This document shows, piece by piece, positions 1 through 5,370 of a stretch of DNA of 5,370 bases. Under the pieces are notes generated by a model. The model worked only from the letters and a program-made list of their open reading frames with translations, ran no database searches and was not told the origin of the DNA. The stretch is taken from NCBI GenBank assembly GCA_019313095.1, contig JAFDBU010000128.1, forward strand, positions 1 through 5,370, in the 5' to 3' direction. This DNA is from Deltaproteobacteria bacterium. GTDB lineage: Bacteria > Desulfobacterota > Desulfobulbia > Desulfobulbales > BM004. Position numbers and translations under genes: made by a program. The stretch's first letter is position 1. Each line of letters opens with the position of its first letter.

Positions 1-72
1 AGGGCATTACATGAGATTTCAGTTTCCTGCTTTGGCGAACAGATGCCTTACCTCTGGAGGAATTATCCATGA
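1..72 (+). CDS. C-terminal end of an unidentified upstream gene (partial)
   Basis: Frame 1 is open from the first base and ends at TGA 70-72, giving 23 residues that finish GEQMPYLWRNYP. The stop overlaps the gltB start as ATGA (69-72), a spacing typical of translationally coupled genes in one operon, and the gltB ribosome-binding site would then lie inside this gene. The visible tail is too short to assign to a family, so no function is proposed. Frame 2 is also open across this stretch (stop at 74-76), so the assignment of frame 1 rests on the 4-base overlap alone. The alternative is that the segment is simply a non-coding leader. Confidence 0.4.
   Translation, partial: RALHEISVSCFGEQMPYLWRNYP
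56..60 (+). promoter_or_regulatory. Ribosome-binding site of gltB
   Basis: GGAGG lies 8 bases before ATG 69, an optimal Shine-Dalgarno match and spacing. It fixes the start of the large gene, which also places the presumed catalytic cysteine at residue 13, close to the N-terminus as expected after removal of a short propeptide. Confidence 0.85.
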
Positions 73-3000
73 TTGACTACCAAACAATTGAAGACCGTAG
101 CGCCTGTGCCATCATCGCCTTTGTTGACAAGCGCGGCCGTTCCAGCCATGCCGCCATAGACCAGACAATTGATGCTCTCCGCAAGATGGGGCACCGTTCG
201 GGTGATATAAACGGCGAGGGAGACGGCTGCGGTATCTGCACCGATATTCCCCGTGAAATCTGGAGCCGGCGCCTGGCAGACAACCGGTTGAGCCCATATC
301 TGGCAGAATCAAGGAGTTTTTTCGTCGGGCATATTCTGCTGCCTGCTGATATCAAGTCCGAGGCTGACCATATTCTGGCCCGGCTGCGCGAACTCTTCAA
401 AACCGGGGATGCCGGTCTACTGATAGAAAATACAGGCTCCACCAGGGACGGTGAACTTGGGCCGCGGGCCAGAATGGATGCCCCGCTGTTCTGGCAGGTT
501 GGGGGCCTTATAGAAACGCAGGACAAACAGCTGGCGGCGAGGAGTCTCTTTGAGCTGCAGTTAAAGATCGAGCAGGAGTTCGCCGGGGTGCATGTCAGTT
601 CGCTCAGCCTGGATTCAGTGATCTTCAAGCTGCAGGGTGTACCCGATCTGCTGCCCCGGGTCTTTCCTGAGTTGATGGATGAGAATTTCAGATCGGTGAT
701 GGCCCTTGGCCACGGCAGGTACTCAACCAATACTCTCCCGACCATAGAACGGACACAGCCCTTTTCCCTGCTGGGGCATAACGGTGAGATCAACACGATC
801 GAGCGTTTGCGCTTCACGGGCAGGGCCCTTGGAATCGAGACAGTACCTGGTGGCAGCGACTCGCAGGATCTCAACCGCATTATCGAAGGACTGGTGAACA
901 GGTATGGACTTGATATCATAGAGGCCTTTGAGATGGTATTCCCGGCCATTTATTCTGAAGCCGCATATTATCCCAGTGAACTGCAGGAGGTGTATACCTT
1001 CTACCGCTGGTTTTTTCCATGCTCGGCCCAGGGGCCTGCCGCAGTTGTCAGTCGCTTTGGCGATATCTGTCTGGGCTCGGTAGATGCGTTGGGTCTGAGG
1101 CCGTTGTGGTTCGGAGAGTCGGATTACAGCTATTTCCTGTCATCTGAAAAAGGGGTTGTGGACCTGGAACACACAATGCATGATCCACGACCCCTTGGCC
1201 CTGGTGAGAAAATTGCCATATACGGCGGCCGGGGTGTCAGGGCTGAAGTTCTTGATTACGGAGACATTCAGAAAAAACTGGTCGAATTGCTGCAGGCCAG
1301 GACCAGGACAAAAAGATATTTTTCTTCTCTTTATAAGGGATTGCCAGATCAGACTGCAGAGGACGAAATGGTTGCAAGAGGTCATAATGGGGCCATGCCT
1401 TCATTAAATCTGCTGGCTGCCTTTGGCTGGCGCCAGTATGATATCTGGATCCGGAAGCAGGTTTCACATCAGGGAAGGGAAGTTATCGGTTCACTCGGTT
1501 TTACGGGGCCCCTGGCCGCATTTGCTCCGGAATCGCTGCCAAATATATCAGACTATGCCAAGGAGATGGTGGCAGTGGTAACGAACCCGGCAATTGACCG
1601 GGAACGGGAAAGAGAGCATTTTACCCTGCGCACCATCCTCGGCAGCCGTCCTGACATCAGCGGTGACCGTTCTGTACCGCCGCTGGCTTTGGAACTGCAA
1701 AGCCCGCTCCTGATTGACAAAACATCATTGGCACCCTTTGTTGAACCGGATGTATGCCGAAAGGTGAGCCGGGAATTCAACACCTGTCTTTATGAAGATG
1801 TCTATGATTTTTTCACCGGCCACGGACGGGATGATTTCCTGATCTGCAGCCTTGATTCCACCTTCAATGCCGGTTCCAGTCTGAAGGATCGGGTTGAGGA
1901 ACTGTGCAAAGAGGCGATTGCCGCAGTAAAAAATGGAGCTGTTCTTATTATTATCGATGATGCCGCATCTTTTGACAATCATCGAATCTATATTGATCCG
2001 GCTTTTATGCTGGCGCGCCTCAATGAGATCATGGTTTCGCGCGGAATACGCCGGGAGGCTGGTGTCATTATCCGTTCAGGCGCCATACGCAATCTGCATG
2101 ACATCATGTTCATGTTAGGCCTGGGAGCAGATGGGCTGGTTCCGTATCTTCTTTATCGGGTGTCTTGCGCCAATATTGATGAAGACCACAGCGGTGAAAT
2201 CATACTGCGTAATAATCTAGCAGTGCTGCATAAAGGTATGGAAAAGGTCATGTCCACCATGGGCATTCATGAACTGTGCGGCTATGGCCGCATATTTGCC
2301 ACTATCGGCCTGACGTATGAATTCGCCTCATTACTGGGGATAAAGAATTACTGCGGTGCGAAAAATATCGGTTTGGATGCAGCTGAACTGGAAAGACTGG
2401 CAGAAGATCGTTACGAAAAAGCGAATTCTGTGGAAGATCAGAAAATATATCGTGAGCCGGCCAGAAACCCCCAAATAGGAAAGATATTAAGGGCCGTAGC
2501 CCAAGGAAGTAAGGAATATGGTGCGATGGCGGCACAGATCGCTGATATAGATGTGTCACTGCCTACAGGCATCAGACATCTGTTAGGTTTTAAACCTCGG
2601 CAGAACAACAGAAAAGTTGCTCCTGAAGAGGTTGATATCTCCATTGGCTCTCATGCCATGCCACTGGTTATTGCAGCCATGAGCTTCGGTTCCCAGGGTG
2701 AAAACAGTTTTCGCACCTATGCTGAAGCTGCCCGGCAGGCAAACATTATCTGCATAAACGGCGAGGGTGGTGAAATCCCGGACATGCTGGGGAAATACAG
2801 GAAAAACAGGGGGCAGCAGCTGGCTTCAGGCCGTTTTGGCGTCTTCATGACCTTTATCAATTCCGTAGATTATCTGGAAATAAAGATCGGACAGGGGGCA
2901 AAACCGGGTGAAGGTGGTCATCTGCCGGGAGCAAAGGTCACGGAAATGGTGGCCAGTGCCCGTCACTGCAAGCCCGGCATAACCCTTATCTCACCTTCCA

Positions 3001-4610
3001 ATCACCATGATATCTATTCAATTGAAGATCTGGCTCAGATCATCACGGAATTGAAAACCGCCAATCCCTGGGCCAGAATATCGGTCAAGGTTCCTATCAC
3101 CAGCGGTATAGGGACCATTGCCGTTGGAATTGCCAAGGCCGGGGCGGATATCATCAACCTGAGCGGTTATGAGGGCGGTACTGGTGCTGCCCGTCAGCAT
3201 GCCAAACGTTTTGTCGGGCTGCCGGCAGAGATAGGCGTCAGGGAAGCACACCGGGCCCTGCTTGAATCCTGTTTGCGGGATTCCGTCGAACTTTGGGTGG
3301 ACGGTGGCATGCGTTCCGGTGCGGATGTTCTGAAAATGATTTTGCTCGGCGCCAATCGTGTCGGGTTTGGTACAGCAGCTCTTATGGCTATCGGCTGCAT
3401 CAGCTGCGAGCATTGTCATCTTGACCGCTGTCCACGCGGGATCTCTACCCAGCTTGGCAGCAAACCTGAGGCTGAAGCCCGCGGCCTTAGAGTTTTCATA
3501 CCAAGGGTTGTGCCTGATGAGGTTGAGAATCTGACACGACTGCTGACCGGCATAGGTGAAGAGTTGAAAATGCATGCGGCAGCCTTGGGTGAGACTGTCC
3601 TGCAGGATCTGGTCGGGCGCACCGGTCTGCTGGACCAGGTCCGCTTTGCAAAGCGGATTTCCGCTGCAGATATTTTGACACCGCCGCTTCAGATTTGTGA
3701 TCCTGATCAATATCCCATGCCGCAGGTAACCAGAAAACCCCTTAATCATCTTACCCGCCTCATTTCTGATTTGGCTATGGCCCGTTTTGCCAGTGGCAAC
3801 AAGTTTATGATCTTTGCAGGCGAAAATGTACGTTCCATTGATCGCGCCGTGGGCACCTACCTGGCCGGGGCCATTGAGCGGCAGTATGGGGATGATTCTC
3901 CATACCGGGCGTCCCTGAGGCTTTCTTCCTCAGTACCTGGTAACGGTTTAGCTGCCTTTAACAATTCAAATGTTGAGGTGATTGTCGAAGGCGGTTCCCA
4001 GGATGGTGCTGCCAAGGGGAGCTTTGGTGGTTTTCTTGCCGTGCTCAAAGGAAGGAATCTTGTCGGTCGCAGGATTGACGGTTCAACCGGCAAGAGCTTT
4101 GCCTATGGTGCCATAGGCGGCATGCTTATTGTCCAGAATATGGCAGATTCAAGGGCCTGCATAAGGCTATCAGGTGCTGACGTAATATTTGGCGGCAGAA
4201 TAGTTGAAAGGGTTGGGGATGAAGAGGGCAATATTGCCTGTCGCGCACATTTGAAGGTGTTTGCCTTTGAATATATGACAGGCGGCAGAGTTGTGGTACT
4301 GGGTGATCCAGGTCCGTGGATCTGTGCCGGTATGACCGGGGGTGTTATCTATCAATGTCTTTATCCGGAATTGGATTTCAAACGCAAAACACTTATGAGG
4401 CGGTTCGCACAGGGAGCCAATGTAAGCTTGAGAAAAATAAGCGAAAAAGGCCTGAAAGATGTCAGGGAACTGTTGAGCCGCTATATCTGTGAGCTTGAAA
4501 ATAATTTTCAGGCTGATGAAGCCGCTGCAGTCGGGCAGCTGCTTGTCGAGGCTGACAAACGTTTTGTCATGATAGTTCCCAGGCCTATGCGGCCGGTATC
4601 AGCCGAATGA
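69..4610 (+). CDS. gltB: Glutamate synthase large (alpha) subunit, divergent type
   Basis: This cytosolic enzyme of nitrogen assimilation makes glutamate from glutamine and 2-oxoglutarate. Its 1513 residues match the usual length of about 1480-1550. Domains seen in order: (1) class II glutaminase, about 13-400, with presumed nucleophile Cys13 after a 12-residue propeptide, HGRYSTNT at 215-222, oxyanion-hole motif HNGEIN at 237-242 and GSDS with Asp264; (2) central domain, about 430-720, with VTNPAIDRE near 504 and GADGLVPY near 686; (3) FMN-binding synthase domain, about 800-1160, with MSFGS at 871, GEGGE at 898-902, ASGRFGV at 919-925, QGAKPGEGG at 942-950, HHDIYSIEDL from 979 and GGTGA at 1036; (4) GXGXG beta-helix, about 1235-1440, with KGSFGG, YGAIGG, EYMTGG and AGMTGG. 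The iron-sulfur cysteines are C1110, C1116 and C1121 (CX5CX4C), with an extra Cys1113. Cys13 is followed by Ala-Ile-Ile instead of the usual Gly-Val-Gly. No frameshift or missing domain is seen. No gltD follows, so the electron donor subunit or ferredoxin partner is unknown. Identification as GltB is firm; membership of a divergent clade is my inference. Confidence 0.96.
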   Translation: MIDYQTIEDRSACAIIAFVDKRGRSSHAAIDQTIDALRKMGHRSGDINGEGDGCGICTDIPREIWSRRLADNRLSPYLAESRSFFVGHILLPADIKSEADHILARLRELFKTGDAGLLIENTGSTRDGELGPRARMDAPLFWQVGGLIETQDKQLAARSLFELQLKIEQEFAGVHVSSLSLDSVIFKLQGVPDLLPRVFPELMDENFRSVMALGHGRYSTNTLPTIERTQPFSLLGHNGEINTIERLRFTGRALGIETVPGGSDSQDLNRIIEGLVNRYGLDIIEAFEMVFPAIYSEAAYYPSELQEVYTFYRWFFPCSAQGPAAVVSRFGDICLGSVDALGLRPLWFGESDYSYFLSSEKGVVDLEHTMHDPRPLGPGEKIAIYGGRGVRAEVLDYGDIQKKLVELLQARTRTKRYFSSLYKGLPDQTAEDEMVARGHNGAMPSLNLLAAFGWRQYDIWIRKQVSHQGREVIGSLGFTGPLAAFAPESLPNISDYAKEMVAVVTNPAIDREREREHFTLRTILGSRPDISGDRSVPPLALELQSPLLIDKTSLAPFVEPDVCRKVSREFNTCLYEDVYDFFTGHGRDDFLICSLDSTFNAGSSLKDRVEELCKEAIAAVKNGAVLIIIDDAASFDNHRIYIDPAFMLARLNEIMVSRGIRREAGVIIRSGAIRNLHDIMFMLGLGADGLVPYLLYRVSCANIDEDHSGEIILRNNLAVLHKGMEKVMSTMGIHELCGYGRIFATIGLTYEFASLLGIKNYCGAKNIGLDAAELERLAEDRYEKANSVEDQKIYREPARNPQIGKILRAVAQGSKEYGAMAAQIADIDVSLPTGIRHLLGFKPRQNNRKVAPEEVDISIGSHAMPLVIAAMSFGSQGENSFRTYAEAARQANIICINGEGGEIPDMLGKYRKNRGQQLASGRFGVFMTFINSVDYLEIKIGQGAKPGEGGHLPGAKVTEMVASARHCKPGITLISPSNHHDIYSIEDLAQIITELKTANPWARISVKVPITSGIGTIAVGIAKAGADIINLSGYEGGTGAARQHAKRFVGLPAEIGVREAHRALLESCLRDSVELWVDGGMRSGADVLKMILLGANRVGFGTAALMAIGCISCEHCHLDRCPRGISTQLGSKPEAEARGLRVFIPRVVPDEVENLTRLLTGIGEELKMHAAALGETVLQDLVGRTGLLDQVRFAKRISAADILTPPLQICDPDQYPMPQVTRKPLNHLTRLISDLAMARFASGNKFMIFAGENVRSIDRAVGTYLAGAIERQYGDDSPYRASLRLSSSVPGNGLAAFNNSNVEVIVEGGSQDGAAKGSFGGFLAVLKGRNLVGRRIDGSTGKSFAYGAIGGMLIVQNMADSRACIRLSGADVIFGGRIVERVGDEEGNIACRAHLKVFAFEYMTGGRVVVLGDPGPWICAGMTGGVIYQCLYPELDFKRKTLMRRFAQGANVSLRKISEKGLKDVRELLSRYICELENNFQADEAAAVGQLLVEADKRFVMIVPRPMRPVSAE

Positions 4611-4629
4611 GGCATCAGGTCAGAGCAAT

Positions 4630-4658
4630 GGTTAAAATAAAATTTTCATGCTTATAAT
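4630..4658 (+). promoter_or_regulatory. Candidate sigma-70 type promoter for the CBS gene
   Basis: A perfect TATAAT lies at 4653-4658 in the gap after gltB. The -35 region is poor: TTAAAA at 4632-4637 matches four of six bases at a short 15-base spacing, and other registers match three of six. The surrounding segment 4631-4682 is extremely A/T-rich, including a run of nine A at 4663-4671 or nearby, so a chance match to TATAAT is quite possible. No GC-rich hairpin with a T-run ends gltB here, so transcription from gltB may also continue into the CBS gene. Confidence 0.35.
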
Positions 4659-4744
4659 TTTAAAAAAAAATAAAAATAAAAGCGCAAGGTTTATGGCAGG
4701 AAATGTTTGAAAGCTGATTTGAGTATGAGCACAATACAACTGGC

Positions 4745-4748
4745 AGGA
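4745..4748 (+). promoter_or_regulatory. Ribosome-binding site of the CBS gene
   Basis: AGGA lies 7 bases before ATG 4756. The frame is closed upstream by TGA at 4726-4728 and no other start codon in frame has a better site, which supports ATG 4756 as the start. Confidence 0.6.
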
Positions 4749-4755
4749 TGGAATC

Positions 4756-4941
4756 ATGGATACTGGAAAGACGATTAAAAATGCTCTCAGGAAAAAGGTT
4801 TTAACCGTTTCAGTCGATGATACTCTTGATACCGCCTTAAAGACAATAGCCCGGGATGACATTACGGCTCTCCTGGTAAAAATTGGTGATGAACCTGTTG
4901 GGATCATAACCATATCAAACATACTGTACAGCCTCGCTTAA
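4756..4941 (+). CDS. Single CBS-domain protein (first half of a split CBS pair)
   Basis: This frame gives 61 residues ending at TAA 4939-4941. It forms one CBS (Bateman) repeat: a strand-forming start around LTVSVDDTLDTALKTI, the helix and strand DDITALLVKIGDEPVG, and the nucleotide-contact motif GIITISN at 49-55, with Thr52 kept and Asn in place of the usual Asp. CBS repeats work as pairs that bind adenine nucleotides such as AMP, ATP or S-adenosylmethionine and control attached or partner proteins. Here no catalytic domain is attached, no signal peptide or membrane segment is seen, and the product should be cytosolic. The stop falls right after the last helix of the repeat, where a tandem CBS protein would continue through the linker. 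The ligand and target cannot be read from the sequence. Confidence 0.65.
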   Translation: MDTGKTIKNALRKKVLTVSVDDTLDTALKTIARDDITALLVKIGDEPVGIITISNILYSLA

Positions 4942-4962
4942 GAAGAGGATCCTAAGGAAGTA

Positions 4963-5172
4963 GTGGTGTCTTCCTTCATGACAAGGTGTGAGCTTATTTC
5001 TGATCAAACAGTCAAAACACCTTGTGACCAGCTTGATGAAGACGAACATATTCTTTCAGCTATTAAGGTAATGAACGAGGCAGGGGTGAGCCACGTTCTG
5101 GTTTTCGGCGGCAAGGGTAAACCGGTGGGAATGGTCTTGAGTCTGGATATAGTTAAATTACTGGTATCGTAG
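4963..5172 (+). CDS. Single CBS-domain protein (second half of a split CBS pair)
   Basis: This is the same reading frame as the first half, continuing after the TAA, and gives up to 69 residues from GTG 4963 to TAG 5170-5172. GTG 4966 is a better start for translation because AAGGA (4954-4958) lies 7 bases before it. The protein has the second CBS repeat: SSFMTR at the linker exit, the helix HILSAIKVMNEAGVSH, the strand VLVFGGKGKPVG, and GMVLSLD at 56-62, where Leu takes the place of the usual Ser/Thr at the fourth position. A slightly long segment with two acidic stretches (DQLDEDE) precedes the helix. It may be made by re-initiation after the first half, or be untranslated remnant sequence. 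Confidence 0.5.
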   Translation: MVSSFMTRCELISDQTVKTPCDQLDEDEHILSAIKVMNEAGVSHVLVFGGKGKPVGMVLSLDIVKLLVS

Positions 5173-5279
5173 TTAATTCTCCACTCCTCTGCCAAGTTGG
5201 TGTGAGAAGTTGCGTCCGGCAGGTTGAAGCGGAAAGAGAATATGTTTTTCGGAGATACGTTTGGCTATAGTTGAAAACC

Positions 5280-5313
5280 CCTTTTTATGAAAAAGGTAAA
5301 GCCCGTTTCCGGG
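5280..5313. other. Two adjacent small hairpins in non-coding sequence
   Basis: CCTTTTT (5280-5286) and AAAAAGG (5290-5296) form a perfect 7-base inverted repeat around ATG. CCCG (5302-5305) and CGGG (5310-5313) form a 4-base one around TTTC. Neither is followed by a T-run on the + strand, so this is not a standard intrinsic terminator. It could end the CBS transcript weakly or be leader structure for a gene beyond 5370. The whole stretch 5173-5370 shows no coding frame that I can support. Confidence 0.35.
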
Positions 5314-5337
5314 GGAGGTGGATAAGACATTAATTTA

Positions 5338-5363
5338 AAGTAACAAAAAGTAAAGACAAGTAA
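5338..5363 (+). repeat. Three AAGTAA direct repeats at 10-base spacing
   Basis: AAGTAA occurs at 5338-5343, 5348-5353 and 5358-5363, so the copies start exactly 10 bases apart, close to one turn of DNA; the second and third continue as AAGTAAAG. They lie in A-rich non-coding sequence just before AGGA at 5367-5370, a possible ribosome-binding site for a gene starting outside the window. They could be a regulator binding array or a low-complexity coincidence. Confidence 0.4.
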
Positions 5364-5370
5364 AGCAGGA

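Larger units (their letters stand above)
4756..5172 (+). pseudogene. Tandem CBS-domain gene interrupted by an in-frame TAA
   Basis: Alternative view of the two preceding entries as one gene. Reading straight through TAA 4939-4941 gives 138 codon positions with no other stop, and the joined text (YSLA-stop-EEDPKEVVVSSFMTR) reads like the standard linker between paired CBS repeats, where DPKEV followed by a strand and MTR is a common pattern. No base is gained or lost, so a single substitution in a codon such as CAA, GAA or AAA would explain the break. Both halves keep protein-like sequence without further damage, so the change is either recent, tolerated, or a sequencing error. Confidence 0.5.

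Noticed and set aside
77..949. Long open frame on the minus strand (290 codons) opposite the start of gltB
   Set aside because: It lies wholly antisense to strongly conserved glutaminase coding sequence, its translation is rich in Ser, Arg and Pro with no recognisable domain, and it reflects codon use of the + strand.
3018..3749. Minus-strand open frame (243 codons) opposite the FMN domain of gltB
   Set aside because: It is antisense to the most conserved part of gltB, shows no recognisable motifs, and has no case for its own promoter or ribosome-binding site.
4638..4662. Inverted repeat TAAAATT / AATTTTA as a gltB terminator
   Set aside because: The stem is all A/T with an 11-base loop and is not followed by a T-run on the + strand, so it would be too weak for an intrinsic terminator.
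4694..4748. Two TGGCAGGA copies (4694-4701, 4741-4748) as sigma-54 promoter elements or operators
   Set aside because: Neither has GC at the required distance for a -24/-12 promoter, and the second copy is explained by the CBS ribosome-binding site. An 8-base repeat in this gap can arise by chance.
4632..4922. Minus-strand open frame (96 codons) with a hydrophobic, Phe-rich end
   Set aside because: The hydrophobic part is the complement of the A-rich intergenic gap and the rest is antisense to the first CBS repeat, so it looks like a composition effect.
4939..4941. Recoding of the internal TAA as an amino acid
   Set aside because: Known bacterial recoding to selenocysteine or pyrrolysine uses TGA or TAG, not TAA, and no special downstream element is evident. 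Mutation or re-initiation is simpler.
5242..5313. Known riboswitch, such as a cyclic di-GMP sensor, suggested by short GGTAAAGCCC-like text
   Set aside because: The conserved core sequences and paired arms of that class are not present in the right order, so the resemblance is superficial.

Overview
The window is a stretch of bacterial chromosome with compact gene packing, strong Shine-Dalgarno sites and moderate base composition. It is dominated by one very large gene, and everything clearly coding lies on the + strand. No RNA gene, insertion sequence, CRISPR array or phage gene is visible. The source is most likely an anaerobic bacterium. A divergent, cysteine-rich glutamate synthase of this type would fit Desulfobacterota or anaerobic Firmicutes, but that is a weak inference from sequence style, not an identification.

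Layout: positions 1-72 are probably the last codons of an unidentified upstream gene, whose stop overlaps the next start by 4 bases (ATGA). Positions 69-4610 encode a full-length, intact large (alpha) subunit of glutamate synthase (GltB, 1513 residues). It has all four expected modules in order: class II glutaminase, central domain, FMN/Fe-S synthase domain and C-terminal GXGXG beta-helix. Positions 4611-4755 are a short AT-rich gap with a candidate promoter. Positions 4756-5172 encode a small tandem CBS-domain protein that is interrupted, exactly in frame, by a TAA stop between its two CBS repeats. A plausible ribosome-binding site and GTG start lie just after the break. Positions 5173-5370 are non-coding as far as can be seen. 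They hold two small inverted repeats, an orphan Shine-Dalgarno-like GGAGGTG and, at the very end, three AAGTAA repeats spaced exactly 10 bases apart, followed by AGGA, which could be the leader of a gene beyond the window.

Functionally, GltB takes ammonia from glutamine and transfers it through an internal tunnel to 2-oxoglutarate to make glutamate. The small subunit GltD that normally supplies electrons from NADPH is not encoded downstream; it may be upstream, elsewhere, or replaced by ferredoxin. The CBS protein would be an adenine-nucleotide-sensing type module, but nothing in the sequence ties it to GltB beyond proximity. I see no convincing evidence of a wholly new system. The points most worth checking are the split CBS gene, the extra cysteine inside the GltB iron-sulfur motif, and the phased repeats at the right edge.
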